From the NCBI RefSeq assembly GCF_030527965.1, contig NZ_JAUMZU010000013.1, forward strand, positions 1 to 64,000: a stretch of 64,000 nt of DNA. Direction: 5' to 3'. The notes beneath the pieces are model-generated. The model was not told the origin of the DNA. It saw nothing but the letters and a program-made list of their open reading frames with translations, and searched no databases. Position 1 is the first letter of the stretch. Every line of letters starts with the position of its first letter. Made by a program: the position numbers and the translations under genes. Below, one piece after another: positions 34,924 through 46,686 of this stretch. The stretch is from Neisseria sp. (GTDB taxonomy: Bacteria; Pseudomonadota; Gammaproteobacteria; Burkholderiales; Neisseriaceae).

Positions 34924-37092
34924 ATGAAATTTTTTATCAAAACCCCGCCGATTAATGCCAAAGTGATTGCCACGCTGCCGGTTTTCCTCAGCGTGTGCGT
35001 CGCCTCAATTGCCGTGCGCCATTTCAATCTGCAACAAGAAGCCATTCCGCTGGTGTTGGGCGTGATTGCAGGCGGGCTGGTTGATTTGGACAACCGGCTG
35101 ACCGGCCGGATAAAAAATATCTTCTTCACCATGCTGGCATTCGCCGTATCCACCCTGGCAACCCAGCTGACCATCGGCATGCCGGTGATCTTCGTATTCG
35201 CCATGACGCTCTTAGCGTTTTTCTTCACATTTATCGGCGCGGCCGGCGTACGCTACCGCACCATCGCCTTCGGCACGCTGGCCGTTTCGGTTTACACCAC
35301 GCTCACTTACGATCCCGCGCAACCGCTTTATGTCAATTCGCTGATGATTTTGTGCGGCACCCTGCTCTACAGCGGCATTACCCTGCTCTGCCACATGATT
35401 TTCCCGCACCGCCCGGTGCAAGAAAACATGGCGGCCGCCTACGCCGCATTGGCCGACTATCTCGATGCAAAAGCCGATTTTTTCGACCCCGACAAAGCGT
35501 GGCAGATTGAGCAGAAACAAATTCGGCTGGCAATGAGCAACAGCCAAGTCATCTTGGCTTTCAACCAATGCCGCAGCGCCTTGTTTTACCGCATGCGCGG
35601 CCAACACCGGCATCCGCGAACCAGCCGCATGCTGCGCTATTATTTTGCCGCGCAAGACATCCACGAACGCGCCAGCTCCAGCCATGTTCAATATCAGGAA
35701 ATGGCCGAAAAGCTGAAAAACAGCGATTTGATTTTCCGCTTTCTGCGCCTGCTCGAATTGCAGGCGCAAGCCTGCCGCAACGTAGCGGCCGCCTTACGCA
35801 ACAACCATGCTTATCATTACGACGAGCGCCTGGCCCGCTCCGCCAACGGCTTGGCTCAATCATTGGCTTTCTTCGCCCAAAACCACGAAGAAACCGACGT
35901 ACACCCGCTGCAGCGGCTTGTCGCTAATCTTCACAGCGTCAATCTTCAGCTCGGCAATCTGGAAAACAACCCTGAAAATGAAGAAAACAGCGACGCCACC
36001 CGCATCGCGCACAACGAAACCAGCGGCCTGCGCAATATTCTGAAAACCCTGTCGGGCCAATTCAATTTCCAGTCCGCCACCTTCCGCCATGCCGTAAGAA
36101 TGGCGATTATCGTATTCTTATGCTGCGCGCTTATCGGCATTACCCATCTGCATTTGGGCTACTGGGTTTTGCTGACTGCCGTTTTCGTGTGCCAGCCCAA
36201 CTATTCAGCCACTCAAAAACGGCTCAAACAGCGCATCATCGGCACGCTGGCCGGCGTTGTGGTCGGATCGGTTATGCCCTATTTCACGCCCTCGCTGGAA
36301 ACCAAGCTGATTGTCGTCGTCGCCTCAACCACCCTGTTTTACTTCTTCCGCACCAACAAATACAGCTACTCCACTTTTTTCATCACCATCCAAGCCCTAA
36401 CCAGCTTTTCGATTGCAGGTCTCGACAACATCAGCGCCATTCCGTGGCGGCTGTTCGATACCGTTATTGGCTCGCTATTGGCTTGGGCTGCCGTATCCTA
36501 CCTTTGGCCGGATTGGCATTATCTGGCGCTCAACAAAACCGGCATACAAGCCATACAAAGCGACGCCGGCTATCTGCGCCGCATTCTCGAGCAATTGCAA
36601 AACGGCGGCGGCGACCATGTCGACTACCGTATCGCCCGCCGCAACGCACACGAGCGCGCCGCCGCCCTTTCCAGCACCTTGTCTGATATGTCGGGCGAGC
36701 CGGAAAAATACGGCAGCGTATTACAGCAAGGCTTCAACCTGCTGAAAATCAACTATTCCCTTATCGGCTACATCTCCGCCCTCGGCGCCTACCGCAGCCA
36801 GATGCATAAAAACGAGACCGACCAAGCCTTTCTGAGCATTTTCTTCCAAGCCGTGCAGACACTGGTTTATCTATTAGACAACATCGGCAGCCTAACCAAA
36901 ACCGAGCTGGCCGAATACATGGTGCAAGTGCATCAAATGTTGCAAGATTTGCGCCAAACCGAATACCACGACGAACAAAGCAACGTATTATGGCAACAGC
37001 TTGCCATGATTGCCAATCTCATCGAACCTTGCCATGCGGCCCTCAGCAGCGTCGAAGCACAATTCGCCGAGCACCAAAAAGCCGCAGCTTAA
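34924..37092 (+). CDS. yccS: YccS/FUSC-family inner-membrane protein
   Basis: A 722-residue protein with two blocks of transmembrane helices: about 12-150 (N-terminal FUSC half) and about 385-520 (second half, IGITHLHLGYWVLLTAVFVCQPNYSATQKRLKQRIIGTLAG as region 400-440), separated by a long cytoplasmic helical domain (150-370) and followed by another (530-722). This is the YccS/YhfK architecture, related to aromatic acid exporter and aluminium-resistance proteins. Substrate unknown. Monocistronic between paired-DUS elements. Confidence 0.85.
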   Translation: MKFFIKTPPINAKVIATLPVFLSVCVASIAVRHFNLQQEAIPLVLGVIAGGLVDLDNRLTGRIKNIFFTMLAFAVSTLATQLTIGMPVIFVFAMTLLAFFFTFIGAAGVRYRTIAFGTLAVSVYTTLTYDPAQPLYVNSLMILCGTLLYSGITLLCHMIFPHRPVQENMAAAYAALADYLDAKADFFDPDKAWQIEQKQIRLAMSNSQVILAFNQCRSALFYRMRGQHRHPRTSRMLRYYFAAQDIHERASSSHVQYQEMAEKLKNSDLIFRFLRLLELQAQACRNVAAALRNNHAYHYDERLARSANGLAQSLAFFAQNHEETDVHPLQRLVANLHSVNLQLGNLENNPENEENSDATRIAHNETSGLRNILKTLSGQFNFQSATFRHAVRMAIIVFLCCALIGITHLHLGYWVLLTAVFVCQPNYSATQKRLKQRIIGTLAGVVVGSVMPYFTPSLETKLIVVVASTTLFYFFRTNKYSYSTFFITIQALTSFSIAGLDNISAIPWRLFDTVIGSLLAWAAVSYLWPDWHYLALNKTGIQAIQSDAGYLRRILEQLQNGGGDHVDYRIARRNAHERAAALSSTLSDMSGEPEKYGSVLQQGFNLLKINYSLIGYISALGAYRSQMHKNETDQAFLSIFFQAVQTLVYLLDNIGSLTKTELAEYMVQVHQMLQDLRQTEYHDEQSNVLWQQLAMIANLIEPCHAALSSVEAQFAEHQKAAA

Positions 37093-37105
37093 GCGCTTCC
37101 GCCTG

Positions 37106-37149
37106 CCCAATGCCTGCCTGAAACTTTTTTCAGACAGGCATTGGGTTTA
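37106..37149 (+). terminator. Paired-DUS terminator of yccS
   Basis: An 18-bp stem (37106-37123 with 37128-37145, one mismatch), extended beyond the DUS by CCCA/TGGG, then TTTAT. Confidence 0.75.
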
Positions 37150-37301
37150 TAATTCCAGCCATTCAGACAGGCATTGCCATACGCAAAAATAACTAGGCAC
37201 TAAATACAAGGCAGCATCAACAACCGCCGCAATAAAGCATAAAATCTCAACACAAAGTGCCTGAAAACACACCGTCAAACCACACACCAAGCGAGACCAC
37301 C

Positions 37302-38276
37302 ATGCTAACCGATGCATTCGGCCGCACAGTAGACTACCTGCGCATCTCCGTAACCGACCGTTGCGATTTACGCTGCACCTACTGCCTGCCCAAAGGCTTC
37401 AAAGGCTTCTCCATACCAAAAGACTGGCTGACCATCGACGAGATTGCCCGCGTTGCCGCCGCCTTCGCACGGCTGGGCACCAAGCGCTTCCGCCTGACCG
37501 GCGGCGAGCCCTTGTTGCGCAAAGGGCTTTCCGATTTGGCTGCCGAAATCAACCGCCAAGGCGGCGTTGAAGACATCTCCCTTACTACCAACGGCACCCA
37601 GCTTGCCAAGCATGCCGCTGATTTGCGCGCTGCTGGCGTTCGCCGCCTCAACATCAGCCTCGACAGCCTGCGCAGCGATTGCGTCAAAAGCATTACCGGC
37701 ACCGATTGCCTGCCCCAAGTGCTCGAAGGCATCACAACCGCCAAAGCAGCCGGCTTCGAACACATCAAAATCAACATGGTGCCGCTCAAAGGCATCAACG
37801 ATACCGACCTCGACGACATGGTCGCCTTTTGCATCGAACACGGCTTCATCCTCAACCTGATCGAAGCCATGCCGATGGGCACCACCGGGCAAGCACACGC
37901 CAAAGTCAGCCTGCAGCCCGTACTGGCCGAGCTGCAGCAAAAATTCCAGCTCATCCCGTTTGAAGGCAAAATCGGCGGCGGCCCCGCCCGTTACTGGCAA
38001 AGCCGCAACAGCCGCTTTACCCTCGGCCTGATTACCCCGATGAGCCAGCACTTCTGCGCCACTTGCAACCGCGTGCGCCTCTCTGCCACCGGCAACATCC
38101 ATTTGTGCCTGGGGCAAGAAGACAAAGTCGCCCTGCGCCCGCTGCTGCGCGACGGCTGCAGCGATGCCGAGCTGGAGCAAGCCATCCGCCAAGCCATAAT
38201 GAGAAAACCCGAAAAACACGAGTTTGTCGAAAACCCGAAAAAAATCATCCGCGTCATGGCCTTAACCGGCGGCTAA
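37302..38276 (+). CDS. moaA: GTP 3',8-cyclase MoaA
   Basis: A 324-residue radical SAM enzyme of molybdenum cofactor synthesis. The first [4Fe-4S] ligands are Cys21, Cys25, Cys28 (CDLRCTYC); the second cluster ligands are in CATCNRVRLSATGNIHLC. RLTGGEPLLRK is the GGE SAM motif, and the required C-terminal Gly-Gly (LTGG) is present. It makes 3',8-cH2GTP with MoaC. The frame is open 15 codons upstream from a GTG (37257), but MLTDAFGRTVDYLR matches the family start. No other moa gene is in the window. Confidence 0.92.
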   Translation: MLTDAFGRTVDYLRISVTDRCDLRCTYCLPKGFKGFSIPKDWLTIDEIARVAAAFARLGTKRFRLTGGEPLLRKGLSDLAAEINRQGGVEDISLTTNGTQLAKHAADLRAAGVRRLNISLDSLRSDCVKSITGTDCLPQVLEGITTAKAAGFEHIKINMVPLKGINDTDLDDMVAFCIEHGFILNLIEAMPMGTTGQAHAKVSLQPVLAELQQKFQLIPFEGKIGGGPARYWQSRNSRFTLGLITPMSQHFCATCNRVRLSATGNIHLCLGQEDKVALRPLLRDGCSDAELEQAIRQAIMRKPEKHEFVENPKKIIRVMALTGG

Positions 38277-38290
38277 TAGCGCCAATCAAC

Positions 38291-38330
38291 AATGCCTGTC
38301 TGAACACTTTCAGACAGGCATTTCCTTTTT
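38291..38330 (+). terminator. Paired-DUS terminator of moaA
   Basis: AATGCCTGTCTGAA (38291-38304) pairs with TTCAGACAGGCATT (38309-38322), then T-rich sequence. Confidence 0.8.
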
Positions 38331-38438
38331 TACCATCACAATAACCCTTTGCCGCCCCAAGCATTTTAACGCCCTGCCATACCGAAATCCCGCATGCCAT
38401 CAAAGGGGCAGAAAACTGATGGCCGCCAAGCAGTAGTG

Positions 38439-39613
<1,175 letters not shown>

Positions 39614-39627
39614 AATCGGATTCCACC

Positions 39628-40482
39628 ATGCAAACACCGCAATGCCTCACACGCCACAAACTGTTTGAAGGCGAGCAAGCGCGTTACCGCCATCATGCCG
39701 AAAGCACGCAATGCGACATGACCTTCTCCATTTACCTGCCGCCGCAAGCGATGGCAGGCCAGCGCGTCCCTCTGCTTTACTGGCTGTCTGGCCTAACCTG
39801 TACCGATGAAAACTTCAGTACCAAATCCGGCGCACAATGCTACGCCGCACAACACGGCATCGCATTGGTTATGCCCGACACCTCGCCGCGCGGCGCCGAC
39901 GTACCCGACGACAACGGCTGGGATTTAGGGCAAGGCGCCGGCTTTTACCTCAACGCCACACAAAGCCCGTGGGCAACCCACTACCACATGTACGACTACA
40001 TCGTGCACGAACTGCCGGCCTTGCTCACCGCCCATTTCCCGCAGCTAAACGGCCGATGCAGCATCTTCGGCCACAGCATGGGCGGGCACGGTGCCTTGCA
40101 AATTGCCCTGAAAAATCCGGAAAACTACGCTGCCGTATCTGCCTTTGCCCCTATCGTCAACCCCAGCGAAACCCCGTGGGGGCAGAAAGCCTTTATCGCC
40201 TACCTCGGCGCCGATCGCGACGACTGGTTGCCATACGACAGTTGCGCCCTGCTCGCATCCGCCGCACCTACCCTACCGATACTCATCAGCCAAGGCGATG
40301 CCGACGAATTTCGCCCGCGCGAGCTGCAAGCCGAGCGCTTCGTAGAACAAGCACGCCAGCGCGGCTTCCAAGTGCAATACCAACTATGCGCCGGCTATGA
40401 CCACAGCTACTACTTCATCGCCAGCCACATCGAAAGCCATATAGCCTTTCATGCCGATGCGTTAGGGATCACAACCCCATAA
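39628..40482 (+). CDS. fghA: S-formylglutathione hydrolase
   Basis: A 284-residue esterase-D type alpha/beta hydrolase with nucleophile motif GHSMGGHGAL, the oxyanion region YWLSGLTCTDENF, the acid in QGDADEF and the His in AGYDHSYYFI. It releases formate and glutathione from S-formylglutathione, completing the pathway begun by the upstream dehydrogenase (14 nt away). Meningococcal EstD is the recalled equivalent. Confidence 0.93.
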   Translation: MQTPQCLTRHKLFEGEQARYRHHAESTQCDMTFSIYLPPQAMAGQRVPLLYWLSGLTCTDENFSTKSGAQCYAAQHGIALVMPDTSPRGADVPDDNGWDLGQGAGFYLNATQSPWATHYHMYDYIVHELPALLTAHFPQLNGRCSIFGHSMGGHGALQIALKNPENYAAVSAFAPIVNPSETPWGQKAFIAYLGADRDDWLPYDSCALLASAAPTLPILISQGDADEFRPRELQAERFVEQARQRGFQVQYQLCAGYDHSYYFIASHIESHIAFHADALGITTP

Positions 40483-40521
40483 CACCCCGCTTACCTTAAC
40501 CCAACACACGCCATCATCCTT

Positions 40522-42798
40522 ATGAACATCACCCAAATTCTCGCCACCGAACTTGCCGCCACACCCGCTCAAATTACCGCTGCTGTTGCCCTCTTGGACG
40601 ACGGCGCCACCGTTCCCTTCATCGCCCGCTATCGCAAAGAAGCCACCGGCGGATTAGACGACAGCCAATTGCGCACCTTGGCCGAACGCCTGCAATACCT
40701 GCGCGAATTGCAAGAACGCAAAGCCACCGTATTAAGAAGCATCGAAGAACAAGGCAAACTCACGCCCGAGCTTCAGGCAGCCATCGAAGCCGCCGACAAC
40801 AAAACCGCGCTGGAAGACCTTTACCTGCCTTACAAGCCGAAACGCCGTACCAAAGCACAAATTGCCCGCGAAAACGGCTTGCAGCCGCTGGCCGATTTAC
40901 TGCTCAACACTCCGTCAGAAAACCCCGAACAAGCCGCTGTCGCCTATCTGAACGAACAAGTTCCCGACAGCAAAGCCGCGCTGGATGGAGCTCGCGCCAT
41001 TCTGATGGAACAATTCGCCGAAGAGGCAGAACTGATCGGCCAACTGCGCGACAAACTCTGGCAAGAAGCCGAGTTGCAGGCGCAAGTAATCGAAGGCAAA
41101 GAAACCGAAGGCGAAAAATTCAAAGACTATTTCGACCACCGCGAAGCCATTCACAGCATGCCGAGCCATCGCGCCCTTGCCGTCTTGCGCGGCCGCAACG
41201 AAGGCATTCTCAGCGTCGCCCTCAAATACCAGCCCGACGAAACCCCAATTACCGAACAAAGTGACTACGAAAAAGCCATCTGCCGACACTTCGCCATTCA
41301 AGATCAAGGCCGCCCCGCCGACAAATGGCTGCGCGACACCGTGCGCCTCGCTTGGCGTGCCAAAATATTCCTCTCGCTCGAACTCGACGCACTCAACCGC
41401 TTGAAAGAGCAAGCCGACAGCGACGCCATCACCGTTTTCGCTCGCAACCTCAAAGACCTGCTGCTTGCCGCCCCTGCCGGCCGCCTTACCACCCTCGGCC
41501 TCGATCCCGGCTACCGCAACGGCGTCAAATGCGCCGTTGTTGACGATACCGGCAAACTGCTGAGCACCGTCATCGTTTACCTACACCAAGAAAACCAAAT
41601 GCTGGCCACGCTCGCCCGCCTGATCAAACAACACCAAGTCAAACTCATCGCCATCGGCAACGGCACCGCCAGCCGCGAAACCGACAAACTGGCCGGCGAA
41701 CTCATCAAAAGCCTGCCTGAAATGCCGCTGCATAAAATCGTTGTCAGCGAAGCCGGCGCCTCCATCTATTCCGCCTCCGAACTGGCTGCGCGCGAATTTC
41801 CCGACCTCGACGTTTCCCTACGCGGCGCCGTATCCATCGCCCGCCGCCTGCAAGACCCGCTGGCCGAACTCGTTAAAATCGACCCCAAATCCATCGGCGT
41901 CGGCCAATACCAACATGATGTTAACCAAAGCCAGCTCGCCAAATCGCTGGACGCCGTGGTTGAAGACTGCGTAAACGCCGTCGGCGTCGACGTCAACACC
42001 GCCTCTGCACCACTGCTCGCCCGCATCTCCGGCCTCAACAGCACGCTGGCGCAAAACATCGTTGCTTACCGCGACGAAAACGGCGCCTTCGACAGCCGCA
42101 AAAAACTGCTCAAAGTGCCGCGTCTCGGTGAAAAAACCTACGAACAAGCCGCCGGCTTCCTGCGCATCAACGGCGGCAAAGAACCGCTCGATGCCAGCGC
42201 CGTCCACCCCGAAGCCTACCCCATCGTCGCCAAAATGCTGGCCGACCAAGGCATCGCTGCTGCCGAACTTATCGGCAACCGCGAACAAATCGCCCGTATC
42301 AAACCCGCCAGCTACACCACCGAACAATTCGGCCTACCTACCATCCTTGATATCCTGGCCGAACTGGAAAAACCCGGGCGCGACCCGCGTGGCGTGTTCC
42401 AAACCGCCACCTTTGCCGAAGGCATTCACGAAATCAGCGATTTACAGACAGGCATGATACTCGAAGGCGTGGTTAGCAACGTTGCCAACTTCGGCGCCTT
42501 CGTCGACATCGGCGTACACCAAGACGGCCTTGTTCACATCTCCGCACTAGCAGACCGCTATGTTTCCGACCCGCGCGAAATCGTCAAAGCGGGCGACGTC
42601 GTCAAAGTTAAAGTGCTGGAAGTTGATGCCGCCCGCAAACGCATCGCCCTCACCATGCGCCTGAACGACGAAACCAGCAACGCCAAACGCAGCGAAAGAC
42701 CGTCTGAAAACCGCCCGTCGCGCGGCAACAACAAAACGCCTCAACAAAAACAAGGCAACACCGCCATGGCCGATGCCTTTGCCAAATTGAAGCGTTAA
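40522..42798 (+). CDS. tex: Tex-family RNA-binding transcription accessory protein
   Basis: A 758-residue Tex protein: N-terminal helical domain with [18 protein letters not shown], YqgF/RNase H-like domain ([17 protein letters not shown]), HhH domains ([34 protein letters not shown]) and a C-terminal S1 domain ([30 protein letters not shown] as region about 645-675). It acts on transcription/RNA; the precise role is not settled. A short basic tail follows. Start 40 nt after fghA, so possibly co-transcribed. Confidence 0.93.
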   Translation: MNITQILATELAATPAQITAAVALLDDGATVPFIARYRKEATGGLDDSQLRTLAERLQYLRELQERKATVLRSIEEQGKLTPELQAAIEAADNKTALEDLYLPYKPKRRTKAQIARENGLQPLADLLLNTPSENPEQAAVAYLNEQVPDSKAALDGARAILMEQFAEEAELIGQLRDKLWQEAELQAQVIEGKETEGEKFKDYFDHREAIHSMPSHRALAVLRGRNEGILSVALKYQPDETPITEQSDYEKAICRHFAIQDQGRPADKWLRDTVRLAWRAKIFLSLELDALNRLKEQADSDAITVFARNLKDLLLAAPAGRLTTLGLDPGYRNGVKCAVVDDTGKLLSTVIVYLHQENQMLATLARLIKQHQVKLIAIGNGTASRETDKLAGELIKSLPEMPLHKIVVSEAGASIYSASELAAREFPDLDVSLRGAVSIARRLQDPLAELVKIDPKSIGVGQYQHDVNQSQLAKSLDAVVEDCVNAVGVDVNTASAPLLARISGLNSTLAQNIVAYRDENGAFDSRKKLLKVPRLGEKTYEQAAGFLRINGGKEPLDASAVHPEAYPIVAKMLADQGIAAAELIGNREQIARIKPASYTTEQFGLPTILDILAELEKPGRDPRGVFQTATFAEGIHEISDLQTGMILEGVVSNVANFGAFVDIGVHQDGLVHISALADRYVSDPREIVKAGDVVKVKVLEVDAARKRIALTMRLNDETSNAKRSERPSENRPSRGNNKTPQQKQGNTAMADAFAKLKR

Positions 42799-42841
42799 AA
42801 TAGTAACCTTCTGGTATTTTAACCTATATCCAAACACCTTC

Positions 42842-42853
42842 AGGCAGCCTGAA
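42842..42853 (+). repeat. DUS of another dialect upstream of hsdM
   Basis: AGGCAGCCTGAA, closer to the Simonsiella-type DUS than to the local TGCCTGTCTGAA. It sits right at the left edge of the restriction-modification island. Confidence 0.65.
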
Positions 42854-42881
42854 AACATCTTCTCACTATAAGGAAACCATC

Positions 42882-44435
42882 ATGACCAGCACCCAACAAC
42901 GCGCCGAACTACAACGCCGAATCTGGCAAATCGCCAACGATGTTCGCGGCTCTATCGACGGCTGGGATTTCAAACAATATGTGCTCGGCACCCTGTTTTA
43001 TCGCTTTATCAGTGAAAATTTTGTGAACTACATCGAAGCCGGCGACGAAAGCGTCAATTATGCCGCCTTGCCCGATAGTGTTATCACGCCTGAAATTCAG
43101 AAAGACGCTATCAAAAGCAAAGGCTATTTCATCTACCCAAGCCAGCTCTTTAGCAACGTGGCAGCCCAAGCCAATAGCAATGAAAATTTAAATACCAATT
43201 TAAAAGCGATTTTTGATGCCATCGAAAGCTCTGCCAACGGTCATCCATCCGAGCCGGATATCAAAGGCTTGTTTGCCGATTTTGATACCACCAGTAGCCG
43301 CCTTGGCAATAGCGTAGCCGATAAAAACAAACGCTTGGCCGCCGTATTAAAAGGCGTAGCCGAATTGGATTTCGGCGAATTCTCAGATAATCATATCGAT
43401 TTGTTCGGCGATGCCTATGAGTTTCTGATTTCCAACTATGCCGCCAATGCCGGCAAATCCGGCGGCGAATTTTTCACCCCGCAACATGTGTCCAAACTCA
43501 TCGCCAAACTAGCCATACACAAGCAAAGCAGCATCAACAAAATTTATGACCCCGCGGTAGGTTCAGGCTCTTTATTGCTGCAAGCTAAAAAACAGTTTGA
43601 CGCGCATATCATTGAAGACGGCTTTTTCGGGCAGGAAATCAACCACACCACCTACAACCTTGCCCGCATGAATATGTTTCTACACAACATCAACTACGAC
43701 AAGTTCAATATCGCACTCGGTGATACCTTAATCAAGCCGGAATTTGGCGATGACAAACCTTTTGATGCCATCGTTTCCAATCCGCCTTATTCGGTTAAAT
43801 GGATAGGCAGCGACGACCCGACTTTAATCAATGACGACCGTTTTGCTCCTGCCGGCGTATTGCCTCCCAAATCCAAAGCCGATTTTGCTTTTATTTTGCA
43901 CGCGCTAAGCTATCTTTCCGCCAAAGGGCGTGCCGCTATTGTTTCTTTTCCGGGAATTTTCTACCGTGGTGGGGCGGAGCAAAAAATTCGCCAATATCTG
44001 ATAGAGAGAGATTGTGTTGAAGCCGTCATTGCCTTGGCACCCAATCTTTTTTATGGCACTACCATTGCGGTCAACATCTTGGTTTTACGTGGGCAACAAG
44101 ACAACAAAATCCGAAATCAAATTCAATTTATTGATGCCAGCAAATTATTTAAAAAAGAAACCAATAATAACGTGCTAACGGATGAGCATATAGAAACCAT
44201 TCTTAATGCCTTCGACCATAAGGAAAATATCGCACATTTTTCTCAAATGGTGGAAAAAGAGGCTATTGCTGCTAATGACTACAATCTGGCAGTCAGCTCT
44301 TATGTAGAAGCCAAAGACACCCGCGAAGTGATAAATATCACCGATCTCAATGCTGAAATCCAAAACACGGTAGAGAAAATCAGCCGCTTGCGTAGTGAGA
44401 TTGATCAAATTATCCAAGAGATTGAGCGAGTTTAA
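42882..44435 (+). CDS. hsdM: Type I restriction-modification DNA methyltransferase subunit HsdM
   Basis: A 517-residue N6-adenine methyltransferase: HsdM N-terminal helical domain ([22 protein letters not shown]), [17 protein letters not shown]-binding motif [13 protein letters not shown] and catalytic motif IV NPPYS. With HsdS it methylates the target; with HsdR it completes the restriction enzyme. AAGGAAACC precedes the ATG. Its base composition is distinctly lower in G+C than upstream tex. First gene of hsdM-hsdS-rhuM-hsdR. Confidence 0.95.
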   Translation: MTSTQQRAELQRRIWQIANDVRGSIDGWDFKQYVLGTLFYRFISENFVNYIEAGDESVNYAALPDSVITPEIQKDAIKSKGYFIYPSQLFSNVAAQANSNENLNTNLKAIFDAIESSANGHPSEPDIKGLFADFDTTSSRLGNSVADKNKRLAAVLKGVAELDFGEFSDNHIDLFGDAYEFLISNYAANAGKSGGEFFTPQHVSKLIAKLAIHKQSSINKIYDPAVGSGSLLLQAKKQFDAHIIEDGFFGQEINHTTYNLARMNMFLHNINYDKFNIALGDTLIKPEFGDDKPFDAIVSNPPYSVKWIGSDDPTLINDDRFAPAGVLPPKSKADFAFILHALSYLSAKGRAAIVSFPGIFYRGGAEQKIRQYLIERDCVEAVIALAPNLFYGTTIAVNILVLRGQQDNKIRNQIQFIDASKLFKKETNNNVLTDEHIETILNAFDHKENIAHFSQMVEKEAIAANDYNLAVSSYVEAKDTREVINITDLNAEIQNTVEKISRLRSEIDQIIQEIERV

Positions 44436-44511
44436 ATCATTGACCGAAGTGATAGAAAATAAACCTTTTTATCACAGCACAAAGATAAAACAGAAAATAG
44501 AGCAAAAAAAC

Positions 44512-45663
44512 ATGAGCAAATTATTGGAAATGATAAAAACCGCGAAGGTTGAATGGAAGCCTTTAGGAGAAGTTGCAAAAATTCAGCGAGGGGCTTCTCC
44601 TAGACCAATAGCAAAATATATTACCGAAGATAAAGATGGAGTGCCTTGGATAAAAATTGGAGATACTTCACCTCAAGAAAAATATATTAATAATACGGCT
44701 CAGAAAATCACTAAAGAAGGGGCCTTAAAATCAAGAATGCTACAAAAAGGAGATTTTATTATCTCAAATTCTATGAGTTTTGGCCGACCATATATTTTAG
44801 GTATCAATGGAGCAATACATGACGGCTGGGCTTCTCTTAGTAAATTCCAAAAAGTACTAAATCCTGATTTTCTGTATTACTATCTTGCTTCGAATAAAGT
44901 CAAAAATTATTGGTTGGGGAAAATCAATAGCGGATCAGTTAGCAATCTAAATTCAGATATTATTAGCCAATTAACAATCCCAATCCCACCACTTCCCATT
45001 CAAGCCGAAATTGTCCGTATACTGGACAATTTCACGGAGCTTACAGCAGAGCTTACAGCCAGAGAAAAGCAATACAACTACTACCGCGATTTATTACTCA
45101 GCGAAACCGAACTCGCCAAAACCGGCTTTGAATGGAAAACGTTGGGGGAAGTGGCGGAAATAGGTACAGGTAGCCATGATACACAGGATGCCATTGATGA
45201 TGGCAGTTACATCTTTTACGCAAGAGGTCGAGAACCTTTAAGATTAAATATCTTTGATTTTGATGAGATTGCGATTATTACAGCAGGTGATGGGGTTGGG
45301 GTAGGGAAAGTATTTCATTATGTTCAAGGCAAATATGCCTTACATCAGCGAGCATATCGCATATTTCCAAACGAGTTAGTGAAACCAAAATTTGCATATT
45401 ACTATATAACAGCATACTTTTATCAATATATACAAAAAGTATCTGTAAATTCTTCAGTTACTTCGCTTCGTAAACCAATGTTATTAAATTTCCCTATAAC
45501 AATCCCACCTATTCCCGAGCAAGAACGTATCGTTGCTATTTTAGATAAATTCGATGCCTTAAACCATTCCATCAGCGAAGGCTTGCCTCGTGAAATCGAA
45601 TTGCGCCAAAAGCGATATGAATATTATCGGGAGTTGCTTCTAAACTTCCCAAAACCTTTATAA
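44512..45663 (+). CDS. hsdS: Type I restriction-modification specificity subunit HsdS
   Basis: A 383-residue two-TRD protein. The first recognition domain starts VEWKPLGEVAKIQRG, the second FEWKTLGEVAEIGTG; each is followed by a conserved coiled coil (AEIVRILDNFTELTAELTAREKQYNYYRDLLL; QERIVAILDKFDALNHSI, and RQKRYEYYRELLL). The two halves therefore repeat, each TRD reading half of a bipartite target that I cannot predict. The frame is open to 44395 via a GTG inside hsdM, but the ATG at 44512 (MSKLLEMIKTAKV) is the likely start. The lowest-G+C gene of the operon. Confidence 0.9.
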   Translation: MSKLLEMIKTAKVEWKPLGEVAKIQRGASPRPIAKYITEDKDGVPWIKIGDTSPQEKYINNTAQKITKEGALKSRMLQKGDFIISNSMSFGRPYILGINGAIHDGWASLSKFQKVLNPDFLYYYLASNKVKNYWLGKINSGSVSNLNSDIISQLTIPIPPLPIQAEIVRILDNFTELTAELTAREKQYNYYRDLLLSETELAKTGFEWKTLGEVAEIGTGSHDTQDAIDDGSYIFYARGREPLRLNIFDFDEIAIITAGDGVGVGKVFHYVQGKYALHQRAYRIFPNELVKPKFAYYYITAYFYQYIQKVSVNSSVTSLRKPMLLNFPITIPPIPEQERIVAILDKFDALNHSISEGLPREIELRQKRYEYYRELLLNFPKPL

Positions 45664-45677
45664 ATAATCATCAAGAT

Positions 45678-46685
45678 ATGGACGATTTAATCATCTACAA
45701 CACCGACGATGGCAAAGCACATGTTGCCCTGCTTGTCGTAGAAAATGAAGCATGGTTAACACAGAAGCAGCTTGCCGAACTTTTTGACACCTCTGTTTCA
45801 AATATAACCACTCACATCAAAAATATATTTGAAAACAAAGAATTAGATGGACTTTCAGTTATTAAGGATTATTTAATAACTGCCCAAGATGGTAAACAGT
45901 ATCAGGTAAAGCATTATTCTCTTGATATGATTTTAGCCATTGGTTTTCGGGTTCGTAGCCCTCGAGGTGTGCAATTTCGCCGTTGGGCAAATACTCAACT
46001 ACGTTACTATTTAGATAAAGGCTTTTTATTAGATAAGGAGCGGTTGAAAAATCCTCAAGGTCGTCTTGATTATTTTGATGAATTACTCGAACAAATTCGT
46101 GAAATTCGTGCGAGCGAAATGCGTTTTTATCAAAAAGTACGTGATTTATTTAAGTTATCTAGCGACTATGATAAGACCGATAAAACCACACAGATGTTTT
46201 TTGCCGAAACACAAAATAAGCTGATTTATGCGATTACACAGCAAACTGCTGCAGAATTGATTTGTAACCGTGCTAATGCGGAATTGCCTAATATGGGATT
46301 AACGTCTTGGAAAGGCTCTGTTGTTCGCAAAGGCGATATTATTACTGCCAAAAATTATCTTACCAATGATGAATTAGATTCTTTAAATCGTTTAGTGATG
46401 ATCTTTTTAGAAAGTGCTGAATTACGGGTTAAAAATCGTCAGGATCTAACGCTAAATTTCTGGCGTAATAATGTGGATAATTTGATTGAATTTAATGGGT
46501 TTCCGTTAATTACCGGCAAAGGAAAACGAACCGCAAAACAAATGGAAGCGCTAGTGAAAGAACAATATACCTTGTTTGATCAATCCAGAAAGCAACAGAA
46601 ACTCACTCAGGCAGAGGCTGAGGACTTGCAGATTTTAGAAAAATGGCAGAAAGATATTAACAAGCTAAAAAATAAGAGAAAGTAA
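45678..46685 (+). CDS. rhuM: RhuM-family protein inside the type I R-M operon
   Basis: A 335-residue cytoplasmic protein of the RhuM (virulence-protein) family: the N-terminal helix-turn-helix-like [50 protein letters not shown], and a C-terminal [17 protein letters not shown]-like block. The name comes from a Salmonella pathogenicity-island gene; biochemical function is not known. Members are very often encoded between hsdS and hsdR, as here, 14 nt after hsdS and 1 nt before hsdR, so a role tied to the restriction system is an inference from context. Confidence 0.85.
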   Translation: MDDLIIYNTDDGKAHVALLVVENEAWLTQKQLAELFDTSVSNITTHIKNIFENKELDGLSVIKDYLITAQDGKQYQVKHYSLDMILAIGFRVRSPRGVQFRRWANTQLRYYLDKGFLLDKERLKNPQGRLDYFDELLEQIREIRASEMRFYQKVRDLFKLSSDYDKTDKTTQMFFAETQNKLIYAITQQTAAELICNRANAELPNMGLTSWKGSVVRKGDIITAKNYLTNDELDSLNRLVMIFLESAELRVKNRQDLTLNFWRNNVDNLIEFNGFPLITGKGKRTAKQMEALVKEQYTLFDQSRKQQKLTQAEAEDLQILEKWQKDINKLKNKRK

Positions 46686-46686
46686 C

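Noticed and set aside
44395-44511. Upstream GTG start of hsdS inside hsdM.
   Set aside because: The extra residues are out of family pattern; MSKLLEMIKTAKV at 44512 matches the usual HsdS N-terminus.
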